Source: Tolypeutes matacus (lineage: Eukaryota > Chordata > Mammalia > Cingulata > Chlamyphoridae). From it: a stretch of 64,000 bases of DNA. How positions within the stretch are numbered: position 1 is the stretch's first letter; every line of letters begins with the position of its first letter. The notes beneath the pieces were generated by a model. That model ran no database searches, was not told the origin of the DNA, and was given only the letters and a program-made list of their open reading frames with translations. The position numbers were made by a program, and so were the translations under genes. Below, one piece after another: positions 45,880 through 58,054 of the stretch. The stretch is from assembly GCA_026826555.1 (NCBI GenBank), contig JAKSZT010040198.1, positions 641,345 through 705,344 on the forward strand, given 5' to 3'.

Positions 45880-46640
45880 ATATCAATCAAGTTGCCTTTT
45901 ATGTGCCCCAAGCATCTGAGATTCAACATGTCCAAATCTGAGTTAACTCCTGTCCTCACCTCCCATACTTGACCTTCTCCCACATCCTAAATATTTCATG
46001 TGACAACATCACTCATGCACCCATTTGTTTGATTTTTGACTCTATAGTCTACCTTATACCAAGTCTATCTATGTCTAGTTCTTGGTAACTCTTGATTCTT
46101 TATGAATTCTCTCAAAGTAAAAAGCATAGATTTCAGTAGCCCACCTATTTTTTGAATATCTTGTTCATTGTTTAGATTAACTAATACTCAATTTAAACCA
46201 CCGCAATCTCATCCCTGGTGTTTTCAACAGCACTTGAGTGACCAACTCACATTCACTTCTGCACTTCTCCAACCCACTTTCCAAATGGCTGGCTGAGTGC
46301 TCTATACAAAGTGTAAAATGAACCACTGCATTCTCTTGCTTAAAACATTTCATTAACTCCCTACTGTTCTTAAGTCCTTAACATGGCTTTGTAGTCCTTT
46401 CATGATGTGTCCTCTTTACATCTTGGCTTCACCTCTCAAAGTTCCTCTCCATCACTTATAATTTCTGTGTGCTAGTCATTCTTCAAGTTTTCTTGCCTTC
46501 TCAACTCTGATTGAACATTGGCCAAGGAAACTCATCCCCCACTCTAATTTTTCTAGCCATCCCATTCTCTTCACTCAGATATCAACAACTCAGATCACTG
46601 TTATGTTCCAAGCAGCCTCTCTAATCAAAAGACTTGGTTA
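45880..46640 (+). mobile_element. L2 fossil, forward
   Basis: On plus, L2 ORF words appear in order: GAGATTCAACATGTCCAAAT (45918), a CCCACATCCTAAATATTTC block (45979), CTTTGTAGTCCTTTCATGAT (46387) and a final cysteine/leucine-rich region. It is diverged and stop-ridden. Confidence 0.6.
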
Positions 46641-48399
46641 GGAGTGTCTATTATCTGCACTCATAAAATGTGTGTTTGTATGTGCATTTATTCATGCATT
46701 TAATAGGAAGAAATTTAGTGAGAGGAATAATGAGTGCTTGCACAATTCATTTTCTATTTGTACTTGTTATTTCAACCTCCCTTATGCAACAAACTAATAA
46801 TTTTGAGGAAGCTTTGAACTGTTTTCTTTCAGACCATGCTCCAAAGGTGTGGCAGATGTTTCTATGGCTTTCCATCCACTTTTGGGTCCAGCACAACATG
46901 CATGCTGAGGATTTTGAATACTGACCTCAGAGTCTCTTCAGTTTTCTGCCATGGGATCTCTCCAGAGCAGGGGAGCCTTCTCAGTGTGCCAGCAGACAGA
47001 GCCTGGAAGTAAGGAGAGCCAATGGCCCCAGGGAAAACCTCAGTCACAGGGGACTGTGGTTCAGCAGATCAAGTCCTGAGCAACTCACATTTCAGACATG
47101 ATTCTGAATTGAATATTCTTTGTGGTTCTCAGAGAACGCCCAGCAAGACAGTCCTTGTTCCTCACAGCATCACTTAATAACGCATACTTTATTCACCGGT
47201 CCTTCTTTGCCTAACTCTCCTCAATTTTGCTTCTCAAGTTCACCTTCCAAATTAATCACATAGTCCTTGTTCCATATTCTGCTTTAAGGGGAGCCCAAAA
47301 TAAGACAATACTTCTCATTGAGTTTACATACGTGCATAGATTTTTGCTAAAATAATCCACTTGGCCCTGATTTTTAAAAATTCTGATTTGGGTTTTTTTT
47401 TGTGTGTGTATCAAGAAATTGGTAGCAGGGTTCTTTGGGGAAATATGGATGGATGTGGTAAAGGATCAAGAAGAACGTATTTCATTGCATGTCTATCATA
47501 TATTTTACTTTCTAAAATATGCAAAAAGTATCAACTATTTAACAAATAAACAAATTATTGTATGGGGCAGAGGTACATTAAGTCAGGGTATTCTCATGTT
47601 ATAAATTTTGGACAGGACCTATACCCCTTTCAAAATGGCAAAGGATACATTTTAAGATAATGTCAAAAACATCTATCATTTAATTCAAATGGAAATTACC
47701 TGCTTTCTCAATTTTACCATGGTGTAATTTTGAATCATAAATCAGTTTTTAATATTATCTAATTCACTATTATCTCCCCCATCAGTCTCCTGGTGTTTGC
47801 TTCAAGACATAAACAAATTTAATATTAGTTGAAAGCAAACTGATTAAATAAACCTTTTACTGATTTTTATTAATATGTTCACGTATATTTTAATATACAT
47901 ACTTAAATGTATTATATGTATATATATGTGTAGGTTTGTAATCTGCATATAGATTTATAACTACATATGTAACTACATTGAAATTTATGCTATTATATAG
48001 CTTTTCAAAGTTAGATAAAAATAATTTATGGATTGTCTAGGAACAAATATCTGACTGCATACTCAACAGTAAATTGTGTTCATATATAAAAATTCTGTAC
48101 TATGAGTAACATAAACTGTAGCAAATTATGATTTTAAATTATATAATTGAACAAAATCATTTAAAATGCTACAATGTAAATACCACATGGAAAAAAGTTT
48201 CCATTTATAAGGTGAAACACATTTTTCACAGTCATATGTTACCTGGATTATTATTTGGTTTGTGGCTTAATTAGGGCTTTGAATATGGTAAGCTATTATA
48301 ATAATTATCCAGTATATCAGAATTGAAGGAATAAATGCTTGAATAGCTGGATGAATATATATCAACCATATTAGCAAGGATACACTTCTCATTCTCTCT
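46641..48399. other. Non-repetitive intergenic DNA
   Basis: No gene or repeat recognised. AT-rich tracts with ATGTATATATATGTG-like sequence lie near 47915-47935. Confidence 0.5.
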
Positions 48400-48960
48400 A
48401 GGGTTAGCAGCTTTTAAAGAAAACATTCCAGAGGTTTCTTAAAGCCTCTCCCATTTTCATTAGTAAAATACTCTTTTCTACGGTGTAGATGAGTGCTTTG
48501 TGTTCAGTTACACTTGTTACCTGAGGAGGCCTTAGACTTTGAGAAAACTTTCCATGTTGCTTGTTAAGTAGTCGGCCCCCAGAGACCTCTTCCAGGAGTG
48601 ATTGCAAAAACCACCAGGTAAAATGGAGATAGACACACTGGTGGCTGCCCAACAAAGCTGGCACCTCTGGTAGCTATGCCCTGATGAATCATCTTTGGAA
48701 GCACCTGAGCAATTTGGTGTTTACTGGCTTTGTGAAAACATCTATAACATTTCAATGGTAAAATTATCAGTAAGCTTTCTAATGCGTCCCCAAGTGACTT
48801 ACTGGCAAACCAACAGCCAGTTTCCAAGAAGACTGTTTTTAATTGCAAAGAAACTGAAAAATGATGGCTTTAAGCTGCTGCTGTTTACTCTGTGTAAAAT
48901 GGCTGAACTAATTCTTTGTACAGGTCTCAGTGATCAAATGTGTTTATTTTGAATTAACAA
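48400..48960. other. Unique block of balanced composition
   Basis: About 560 bases without repeat signatures and with more even base composition than the flanks. It contains overlapping frames of 85-95 codons on both strands, but none resembles a known protein. It could be non-coding conserved DNA; nothing in the window proves it. Confidence 0.35.
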
Positions 48961-49199
48961 TTTCTATAACCTGTAGCTTCAGAGAAGTAATAAATCCCAT
49001 AGGGACTTTCAAGATAATGCTAGTTAACCAGTCTCTGTATTAGGAGATTGCATTCACATTTCAATATTTCAAATTCTCTGGTTTGTGGTTAAATGAGCTG
49101 GAATAATCTAAAGAAATACCCAAAATACATTGATTCAGTGCTTCATTCTGGCTTTAGTTCCACTGAAAACAATAAACCAAGCTGCCAGTTCTCAATATG

Positions 49200-49455
49200 T
49201 ATACATACCAGGTAGAATAAAGCATTTGGAGTCAGATTCCTTGAGTTTGAACAATGGTCTCCTCACTTGTTAGGTATGTGACCTTAGGAAAGCTGATTAA
49301 CATTTCTATGGCCCAATTATTTATCTGTAAAAAAAGGTAGGAATAGTACCTCTCTCATGGGCTTGCTGTGCATATTAAATGGGTTAGGGATTACTAATCG
49401 CCCAATAGTGTCACACATGATAAGCACACAAGAAATGCTGGCTCTCATTATTCTA
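49200..49455 (+). mobile_element. MIR SINE fossil, forward
   Basis: MIR order on plus: a CATTTGGAGTCAGATTCCTT block (49226), TTAGGTATGTGACCTTAGG (49270), GGAATAGTACCTCTCTCATG (49341) and CATATTAAATGGGTTAGG (49371). Nearly full length for a MIR. Confidence 0.8.
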
Positions 49456-49529
49456 CCACTATAAAAGAATGTTATTTTTCCATGGTCATTTATTTCACTA
49501 AGTACATTTGTATTTATATTTTTAAAAGT

Positions 49530-49670
49530 CATATTCATTTTCAGAAAGGAAAATCTAAGGTCAGGAAACCACAGTGATCTTGGCTAAGATTGCACCGGTA
49601 TTGAGCAGGAATGTCTAACTTCAAACATAAGGCTTCTGATGTAAGCGTGGTGCTCCCACTGCCTCATAGC
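49530..49670 (-). mobile_element. MIR SINE fossil, reverse
   Basis: Weaker reverse MIR: CATTTTCAGAAAGGAAAATC (49536), then TTGGCTAAGATTGCACCGG, then GTGGTGCTCCCACTGCCTCA near 49649. Diverged. Confidence 0.5.
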
Positions 49671-49903
49671 TATTTCTACCTGTATCTGCAATTGCTGTTA
49701 GAGGTAATCCCTTCTGAAAACAGGGTGGAAACCTCAACTAGAAGAAATAAGCATCGCCTATTTTGTTTCATTTAAATTTAATCTAACTTTAAAATATGGT
49801 TCTGGTTCTCAGTGTGACGGAGTAAGCGCATTGATCTTGTCTTTTCCAACTAGTACAGTTGTCAAAGCTGAACAGAGCACATGGGAAGTTAGTTGAGCAC
49901 TGC
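49671..49903. other. Short non-genic spacer
   Basis: No feature seen. Confidence 0.5.
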
Positions 49904-50376
49904 TGAGGTGGTCTGGAGCTTTGCTACCCCAGAAAACCATGTTCTTACATTTAATCCATTCCTGTGGGTGTGAACCATCGTAAGCAGGGACTTTTGATGA
50001 GGCTACTTTACTTAAGGAGGTATAGCCCACCTCAGTCAAGAAGGGTCTTAATCCTATTGCTGGAGTCCTTCATAAGTAGAATGAAATTCAGACAGAGAGA
50101 AAGCCACAGAGTGAGCATCTGGAAGCTGGACATCAACAGAATCTGAAAGAGAGGGGGAGACCCGGAGATGCCACCATTCACCTTGCCACGCGACAGACTA
50201 AGACCCGAGGATCACAGGCAACCAGCCGTAGAACACCAGTCTTCAAGGAGAAAGTATTGCCTTGACAGCTTGACTGGGATTTTCTTCCAGCATCAAAACT
50301 GTATGCTAATATATTCCTGGTGTTTAAGCCAATCCATCTCATGGTATTTACTTGAGCAGCCCAGGAAACTAAAACA
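49904..50376 (+). mobile_element. MaLR-like LTR
   Basis: This is homologous along most of its length to the solo LTR at 25998-26425. Shared blocks are CATGTTCTTACATTTAATCC (49939), ATGAGGCTACTTTACTTAAG (49997), GGTCTTAATCCTATTGCTGG (50044) and CATGGTATTTACTTGAGCAG (50340). It ends GGAAACTAAAACA. No convincing target duplication is visible, and no internal region follows. Confidence 0.65.
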
Positions 50377-51499
50377 TGCATCAAAAGTAAATATGAGCAG
50401 GTGGGTTCGCAGAGAACTACCAAGCTGACTGTGAGTTTAGCCATTGTTTTCCTTCTAGAATGTCCCAGTCTGGACTCAGAAACACAGAAGTAGCAACAGG
50501 AACAGTACAGCATTTAACAGCAGAGCATGGAGAGAGCTCCTGGAGAAGCCTTCTAACTGCCTCAAGGAGCATCAAAGGAGGTGTGGTATTCCTCTATTTT
50601 GTTTTGTTTTGCTTCTCTTTTCTCTATTTATTCATCCCCATTCAGTTCTATGGCAGCAGTGACTGGGGAAGCAGTGTGAAGAGAACATGCAAGAGTCAAA
50701 ATTGATGGAGGGGACCTTCTCTCAATTCTGTGAAGCTACAGCTTCAAGGGTGGACCCAATCCCATGGATCTCTCTCTCTCTCTCCCCCACACACACTGCC
50801 TGTCTTCAGACCGACTGCAAATGAGGAAGCATGTGGCAGAATGGGGTAACTAAAGTCACAAGTTTCTAGTCAGAGGACCAAAATGGAGAGCCCCAGAGAA
50901 TCAAGAGTGACCAGAGAGATTATTTTGGAGAAATATAATTAAAAACACAATTTTCTTGCAATGCAGACCTCTCCACAAATGTAGAAGAGAAAGAAAAACT
51001 CTTTTATTATTGAATAATCATTAAATCATCATGTGATGCATCACTAGCAATCCCCAAAGAGAATGCAAAAATGGAGAGACATTTCATGCTTTTTATGTGG
51101 TTAGAATGTGTCAAGTACACATTCTCTAGATACTTCTGATTTGGGCTTACAGTTTTGAGCCAGGTACCCCCTAGAAGTTATGCTAATCTTTTCCCAGGAA
51201 ACTGGGAGATAGAGTAGATATATTTCTTGATGGCATTTCAAATGAGAGAATATAAAATGACAGGTTTTCTAATATAAATACTACAACACGAGAGAGAGAG
51301 AGGAGGACACCTCTTCCCTTACGTTGAACAGGGAAAATTAAGCTTTTTATTTTTAGATTTGTTTTGCCCTTTCAATTAGAGAGGTAGGAGCTCGGGGAAG
51401 TTACTCTCCAGAAATGGAACAGATCTGAGTAAAAGGGCCAAGATTCTGAAACTACATTACCTCAGAGCCTACAAGAGAGGAGGCTCTGCAGCCTGAACT
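50377..51499. other. Non-repetitive intergenic DNA
   Basis: No exon recognised. A (TC)n run with a following (CA)n lies at about 50769-50796 and an (AG)n at about 51292-51302. Confidence 0.5.
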
Positions 51500-51844
51500 T
51501 AACAAGTTGATTTTGCTAAAACAAAGGTGTCAACATTTTCCATAGGATGTAAACAAGACCCAGGATATTCAAAATGTCCAGGACACAATTCAAAATTATT
51601 CAGTATACAAAGAACCATGAAAATTGTCAACTCACACAGGAAAAAGCAATCAACAGATGCCAATGCTGAAAAGACACAGATGTTAGAATTATTTGAAAAA
51701 AAATTTAAAGTAGATATAAAAATGTTTGAGTAAGCATCTGTTTAACACTCCTTAAACAGATGGAATAATAGAAAGTCTTAGCAAAGAAATAGAAGATATA
51801 AAGAAGAACCAAATGGAAATTTTTGAACTGGGAATAAAATAATC
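51500..51844 (+). mobile_element. HAL1 ORF1 fragment, left part
   Basis: HAL1 ('half-L1') words on plus: AAAATGTCCAGGACACAATT (51571), CAATCAACAGATGCCAATGC (51647) and GAACCAAATGGAAATTTTTG (51806). The open stretch 51527-51733 translates to the corresponding ORF1 segment. The continuation appears at about 53560, after a younger L1. Confidence 0.7.
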
Positions 51845-53447
51845 AAAATAAACTACTATATATCCATACCCAAAAGAAAGAAAGAAAACCAATATCTCAC
51901 ACTGTGTACAAAAATTAACTCAAAAATGGATCAAGGGCCTAAATATAAAAGAGACAAGCATAAAACTCCTAGAAGAAAATATAAGAAAACATCTTCAAGA
52001 TCTTGTGGTCGGTGATTGTTTCTTAAATCTTACACCCAAAGCATGAGCAACAAAAGAAAATATAGCTAAATGGGACCACCTCAAAATTAAACACATTTGC
52101 ACCTCAAAGGACTTTGACAAAAGGGTGAAAAGACAGCCAACTCAACAAGAGAAAATATATGGCAATCACATATCTGATAAGGGTTTAATATCCATGATAT
52201 ACAAAGGGATCATACAACTCAACAATAAAAAGTGAATGTATCCAATTAAAAGAAGGACAAAAGACTTGAAAATACAATTGTCCAAAGAAGAAATACAAAT
52301 GGCAAACACATGAAAAAAATGTTCAACATCACTACCAATTAGGAAAATGCAAATCAAAACTACAATGAGATATCATTGCACACCTATTAGATTGGCCACT
52401 ATTAAGAAGTAAAACTGTAAATGTTGGAAAAGATATGGAGAGATAGGAGCCTTATTCACTGTTGGTGGGAATGTAGAATGGTACAGCCACTGTGGAGGAC
52501 TGTTCGACAGTTCCTAAGGAAGTTGAATACAGACTTGCCGTGTGACCCGACAATACTATTAATATGTATATACCTAGAAGAACTGAGAGCAGTCACACGA
52601 ATGGACATCTGCACACCAATGTTCATAGTGGCATTATTGATGATTACCAAAAGCTAGAAACAACTCAAGTGTCCATCACTGGATAAATGGATAAACAAAC
52701 TGTGGTGTATTCACACTATGGAATATTATGCAGCTATAAGAAGAAATGAAGTTGTGAAGCATATGACAACATGGATGAACCTAGAGGACGTTTGTTGAGT
52801 GAAGCAAGCCAGGCACAAAAGGACAAATACTATATGACTGTACTCTTATGAACTAAATATATTATGTAAACTCATGGAGCTAATAATTAGAATAGAGGTC
52901 ACCAGAAAATAAAAAGAGGGTAGAGAATAGAGAGCTGAGGGTTAATCTGTGCAGAATTAGTAAAAAAGTTGTTTGTAAATCTTTGGAAATGAATAGAAAT
53001 GGTGAAAGCATATCATGGTGATAGTAACTAGCAGGCTATTATATGGTATGACCTGGTTGAAAGGGAAAGTCTAAGGACATGTATATTACTAGAAGGAAAG
53101 GTAAAAACTGTAACATGGGAGTGTTTAAGGTACTAAAATCTCATGTAAAACAGAAATATAAGTGATATTGCATATATAAAACTGTTTTTACAAACTATAA
53201 ATATGCTAGAGAGAAGGAAAAGAATAGCAGCTATGCAAGGCAGGGGAAACAAAGAGACTGAGATATGATGAGTTTTGTTTGTTTATTTCTTTTTTGTTTA
53301 TTATCCTTATTGGAATAATGAGGTGCTCTAACAATGATTGAAGTGATAAATGCACAAATATGTGATTATACTGAATACCATTGATTGCATACTTTGCATG
53401 GATTTATGCTTTATTAATATGTATCAATAAAATTGATTTGTTAAAAA
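51845..53447 (+). mobile_element. 5'-truncated L1, forward
   Basis: The ORF2 C-terminal third is recognisable: ATATCTGATAAGGGTTTAAT (52170), TTGGTGGGAATGTAGAATGG (52462) and a 78-codon open piece at 52421-52657. The L1 3' UTR follows, ending near 53447 in an A-run. It splits the HAL1 fossil. The 3' UTR differs from that of the L1 at 10522-18184, so it belongs to another lineage. Confidence 0.8.
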
Positions 53448-53535
53448 AATTAGATGGTCTAAATATTAAAATTATATATATTTTGGAAAAGATCAGTTTC
53501 AATAAATTCAAGAAATTAATATTCAAACACTGTTT

Positions 53536-53555
53536 TATATATATATATATATATA
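53536..53555. repeat. (TA)n microsatellite
   Basis: Ten alternating TA units. Confidence 0.9.
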
Positions 53556-53559
53556 GTAC

Positions 53560-55495
53560 TAAATGAACTCAATAGTAGGCTGGAGAAGGCAAAGCAAAGA
53601 GAGGAAAGTTGAAGATGGGTCAAGAAAAATTATCTGGTCTGAAAAAAGAGGGTAGAAATATTGGGGGGAAATGAGCATAATGTCAGGAAACTGTAAGACA
53701 TTAACACAAGGTATAACATTTCTGTTATCAGAATTCCAGTAGAAAAGAGAAAGTATATAGCACTAAAAGAATATTTGAAGAAATAATGACAGAAAACTTC
53801 CCAAGTTTCTTGAAAGACATAAATCTACAGATTCAGGAAAATAAGAGTACCTCAAACAGGATTAATAATAATAACAAAAATCCAGACCCAGACTTAGTCA
53901 AAAACAGAAAACTAAAGAAAAAATGTTGAAAGCAGCCAGATAAAAACAAAATATTAATAATAGGGAACCAATGATTCAAATGATGTTAGAATACATACAA
54001 ACCATGGAGGCCAGAAGGATGTGAAAAAGCAATCATTGAAATGCTGCAAGGAAAAAAATTAATCCACAATTCTATTTCCAGTTCAAATAACCTTTAAGAA
54101 TGAGGCAAGATAAAGATACTCTGAAATGAAGGAAACTAAGAAATTTGTAGCCAGCAGAATTTCTCTAATAGAATTTCTAAAGGAAGTTCTTCAGACAAAA
54201 GAGAATTGTTACCAAAATGAAACTTGTCGCCCAGGAATGAAGACAGAAATGATGTAGTGACAATATATTATTCTTCTCCTCCTGAGTTATCTAAAATATG
54301 TTTGATGGTTGAAAGCTAAGACTATGACATTGTATGATGAAGTTTTCAATGTATGAAGATATAATATGTACTACAAATATATTATAATATGTGAGAGGTA
54401 AAGTGGTAGTAAATTGTCTACATTCTATATGAAGTAGAAAAATATTGATTCTAGGTAACATGTGAAAATTTATATATATATATTTTTTAATCAAAAAGAG
54501 CAACCACTAAAAATATTAAGAGAAATATAAACAAAATCAAAATAAATTAAAAAAAGATATTTTAAAATGTAAAAAATAATTTAAAAGGACAGAGAGGGAA
54601 ATCAGATGAACAAAAAGCAAAGGGAACATATAAAACACAATAAAATTGCAGGCCTAATTCCAAACATATCTAGAATTACATATACAAAAATGATCTGAAT
54701 TCAGGAAATGAAAGCTAGTGATTGATGGAATGAGTCAAAGAATAGGATACAACTATAGGCTGTCTACAAGAATCTTATTAATATAACAATACAGATAGGT
54801 CAAAAGTACAAGGATGGAAAAACATATAACATGGAAATATTAATCAAAGGAAATTTTGAGTGTTTTAATAATATCAGACAAAGTAGACTTTAAAGCAAAA
54901 AAATAAATTTGCCAGGAATAAAAAGGGACACGATATACTAATAAGAGAATTAATTCACTAAGAAGGCAAAAGAGTGCTAAATATGTATGCCACACAACAA
55001 CTGAGCTTCAACAAAATGTGTGAAGCAAAATCTAACAGAAAAGAGAAATAAGCAATTCCTAAATTGTAGTTAGATACTTCAACCCTTTTTCTCAGCAATA
55101 GATGAAAAAGTAGACAGAAACTCAGTGAAGATACAGAAGAATTGAACAACACCTTCAGCCAATAGCCTATAATGGTGACTTATAAAATTATTCCACTCAG
55201 CAGCAGCAGCAGAATATTTATTCTTTTCAAGTGCACATGGAACAATCACCAAGAGAGGCCATAGGCTTGGTAATAAACTGTCCTTAACAAATTTTTAAAA
55301 TTGGAAATTATGTAAGCTGTATAACACAATGGAATTAAAAGGAGTTTACAAAATTAAACCTATACATAATGAAGAAAGAGTGAATGCTTTTCCCCTGAGC
55401 TTGAGTCCAAGGACCACTTTCACCATTCTTATTAAACACCACACTGGAAGTCTTAACCAGTGGAACAGGGCTTAATAAGTAAATAAGTAAATGGT
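53560..55495 (+). mobile_element. HAL1/L1M fossil, continuation
   Basis: ORF1 words AAAAGAATATTTGAAGAAAT (53765) and GAAAACTTCCCAAGTTTCTT (53792) are followed by CAGACCCAGACTTAGTCAAA (53882) and AGGAAGTTCTTCAGACAAAA (54180). An endonuclease-like part (ATATCAGACAAAGTAGACTT, 54871) comes next. Full of stops. A DAS-SINE interrupts it at 55496. Confidence 0.7.
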
Positions 55496-55686
55496 TTTTT
55501 GTTTTTTTTTTTTTTTTAAGATTTTATTTATTTATTCATTTATCCCCCCTTGCTGCTTGTGCTCGCTGGGTCAGCTAACCACGCCGTGCGGGCGGGCTTG
55601 CCTTCACCAGGAGGCCCCGGGAACCGAACCCGGGGCCTCCCATATGGTAAACAGGAGCCCTACTGATTGAGCCACAGCCGCTTCCC
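55496..55686 (-). mobile_element. DAS-type tRNA-derived SINE, young copy
   Basis: Nearly identical to the SINE at 77-261. A perfect 10-base duplication AGTAAATGGT flanks it (55486-55495 and 55687-55696). B-box sense GGTTCGGTTCC lies near 55620-55630 and the A-box near 55658-55673. A T-rich stretch at its left is the reverse of its A-tail. Confidence 0.92.
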
Positions 55687-55696
55687 AGTAAATGGT

Positions 55697-56358
55697 GTAG
55701 AGATTGGAACAGAAGAAATATAGCTATACTTATTCTCAGTTAGGGTTTCATCTGTAAAAAATTCTAAAGAATCTGAGCTAAAACACCTTATCTTATATGG
55801 AAACTTATAAGATAAAACGTCAACTAACAAAAATCAAGCATGTTTCTATATATTAGCAATATACAAATGGAAAATGAAATTTAAAAAAATATCATTTACA
55901 ATAGCATCAAAAAATGTGAAATCTGACAAAAGATGTGCAAGACCTGTACACTTAGAACTACTAAACATTGCTGAAAGATATTAAAGCAGATCTAAATAAG
56001 TGGGTCATTGTTCACAGGTCAGAAGACTCAATATTTTTAAGATTTCAAGTTTTCCCAAATTGATAAATAAATTCAACAAAATCCCCAGAAATCCCTGGAG
56101 GCTGTTTTTAAAGAAACTGACCAGCTGATTCTAAAATTCACATGGGCATGCAAAGTAACTAGATTAGCCAAAAACAACTTGGGAAATGAAGAACAAAGTT
56201 GGAGGATTAGCCCTATATGATTTCAAGATTTAATGGGTGATAAAGTTGCAGTAATCAATACAGTATGTTATCAACATAAAGATAGACAAGTAAATCAACA
56301 GAACAGCACAGAGAATCAGAAATAGACCCACACATAGAAGGACAACTGATTTTTTAAA
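55697..56358 (+). mobile_element. L1M ORF2 fragment, forward
   Basis: L1 words TTTCTATATATTAGCAATAT (55842), TAAAATTCACATGGGCATGC (56131) and GTTGCAGTAATCAATACAGT (56245) appear in the right order. It continues the fossil run on both sides of the SINEs. Confidence 0.75.
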
Positions 56359-56372
56359 AAAGAATCAAAGGC

Positions 56373-56636
56373 AGGAAGTGGATGTGGCTCATGTGGTTGG
56401 GCTTCCACCTACCATATGGGAGATCCTGGGTTGGGTTCCCAAGGCCTCCTGGTGAGGGCAAGCCAGCCTGCCCCCACAGAGAGCTGACAGCCCACACCCA
56501 TGGAAAGCTGGCACAGCAAGATGACGCAGCAAAGGGAGACAGCAGACACAGAGGAAACGTGCAGCAAAATGGACACAGAAAGCAACAGTGAGCACAATTG
56601 GCAGGAGGACATAAACAAAGTTTTAAAAAAAATCTT
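56373..56636 (+). mobile_element. DAS-type SINE, long form
   Basis: Head AGGAAGTGGATGTGGCTCAT at 56373 and B-box-like GGGTTGGGTTCCC at 56429. A 3' body with CAGCAAGATGACGCAGC near 56513 and a TTTTAAAAAAAATCTT tail follow. A perfect 14-base duplication AAAGAATCAAAGGC flanks it (56359-56372 and 56637-56650). Confidence 0.9.
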
Positions 56637-56650
56637 AAAGAATCAAAGGC

Positions 56651-56828
56651 AACTTAGTGGAGAAAGGATTGTCTTTCCAGAAATGGTCCTGAAAATTTGG
56701 ATAGCCATATGCCAAAAAAATTAATCTATGTGCATATCTCATATCATATACAAATATTAACTCAAAATTAATCATAAGCATAAAAGTAAATGTAAAATCA
56801 TAAAACTTCTAGAAGAAAACATAGAATA
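56651..56828 (+). mobile_element. L1M fragment, forward
   Basis: Short continuation of the L1M ORF2 run (CATATACAAATATTAACTCA near 56747, then AAACTTCTAGAAGAAAACAT). Confidence 0.6.
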
Positions 56829-56912
56829 TCTTGTGTGGCATTATGTTAGGCCAGTGGTTCTTAACAAGGGACATCTTGTGTGGAGTTATGTTAGGGACAG
56901 TGGTTCTTAACC
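56829..56912 (+). repeat. Two-copy 42-base direct duplication
   Basis: An ATCTTGTGTGG..GTTATG..AGTGGTTCTTAAC block occurs twice in tandem, at about 56829-56870 and 56871-56912. It takes in the first bases of the MER5A and its L1M flank. The copies differ at several positions. Confidence 0.75.
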
Positions 56913-57022
56913 AGCAGATATCAGGGATGATGCTAAACATTCTGCAATGCACAGAACAGCTCCCACAATGAGCAATTATCTGGTCCAAAGTGTCAGTAGT
57001 GTCACTGTTGAGAAATGCTGAG
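56887..57022 (+). mobile_element. MER5A hAT-Charlie element
   Basis: CAGTGGTTCTTAACCAGCAG, GGGATGATGCTAAACATTCT, GCAATGCACAGAACAGCTCC, ATTATCTGGTCCAAAGTGTC and GAGAAATGCTG are the successive blocks of MER5A. It inserted into the L1M before the local duplication. Confidence 0.85.
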
Positions 57023-57216
57023 TTAGGCAGGGATTTCTAAGATATGATACTAAAAAATAATCCATTACAAAATAATTTATAAATTGGTCTTCACCAAAGT
57101 TAAAATTTCATCTAATTCAAAAGGCATTGTTAAGAGAGTGAAAAGACAAGCCACAGACTGGGAGTAAATATTTGCAAAACAAATATCTTATAAACTGCTT
57201 GTATAAAGAATATATA
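57023..57216 (+). mobile_element. L1M fragment, forward
   Basis: Forward L1M words such as ATTCAAAAGGCATTGTTAAG (57116) and AAAGACAAGCCACAGACTGG (57142) place it just before the 3' part of ORF2. Confidence 0.65.
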
Positions 57217-57425
57217 TGGAGCAGATGTGGCTCAAGCAGCTGGGTGCTTGCTTTCCACATGACAGGCCCTGGGTTTGGTTCCTGGTCTCTCCAAAAAAAG
57301 CAAAAACAACAATCAAAACAAATGAGAAAACCAACTCAGAGGAGCCAATGTGGCTCAGGGGTTGAACACTTGCATCCCACCTACAAGGTCCTGGGTTCAA
57401 TTCCCAGCCCCCAATATCTCAAACA
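57217..57425 (+). mobile_element. Two tandem DAS-type SINE heads
   Basis: The first unit at about 57217-57330 has GGAGCAGATGTGGCTCAAGC and GGGTTTGGTTCC. The second, at about 57339-57425, has GGAGCCAATGTGGCTCAGGG and GGGTTCAATTCCC. Both run forward with short A-rich tails. A (CA)n tract follows at about 57433-57448. No clear target duplication was found. Confidence 0.82.
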
Positions 57426-57448
57426 AATACACAAACACACACACACAC

Positions 57449-58054
57449 GCACATATATATAAAGATGTCTCAAGAAACAATAATGATAAAGCCAACAAAC
57501 CAATTTTTTAAAGTGAGAAGATTTGAACAAGCACATCACCAAAAAGATATATGGGTGGAAAATGCACACATAAAAAATTCTTGACAGGGAAGTGCAAATT
57601 AAAACCACATTGAGATACAACCACACACTTCATAGAATGTTTAAAATTACCCATTGATTGCTGTCATGCTTACATGAATGTATGTATTTGTCAAAACTCA
57701 GTACTCTATACTAAAAAGGTATTTTATATGTATAACTTATTCCACAGTGAAAATAAAAGAGGTTAAGAATAGTGAGCTAACTTGAAATGAACTTCCTGAA
57801 CCTGATAAAGGGCCTAAGCCAAATGTATAATGAGCATCACACATAATCAGAAAACACTGAATGCTTTTTCCATAATATCAAAAACAAAGCACTGTGGCCA
57901 CTTTCACCCCATCCATTTAACACTAGACTGGAGGTCTTGCAAACTTCAGAAAAGAAGGAAACTAAATAAAAGGCATACAGAATGGAAAGGAAGAAACAAA
58001 TTTGCCTTTAGTCACAGAAAACATGATCATTTTTGTAAAAATCCTAAGGAACAT
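57449..58054 (+). mobile_element. L1M 3' end and start of a second L1M fragment
   Basis: 57460-57770 reads as the last part of an L1M ORF2 and its 3' end (ACCACATTGAGATACAACC, 57603). From about 57790 a further forward L1M segment begins with a CACTTTCACCCCATCCATTT block near 57899. Confidence 0.6.
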
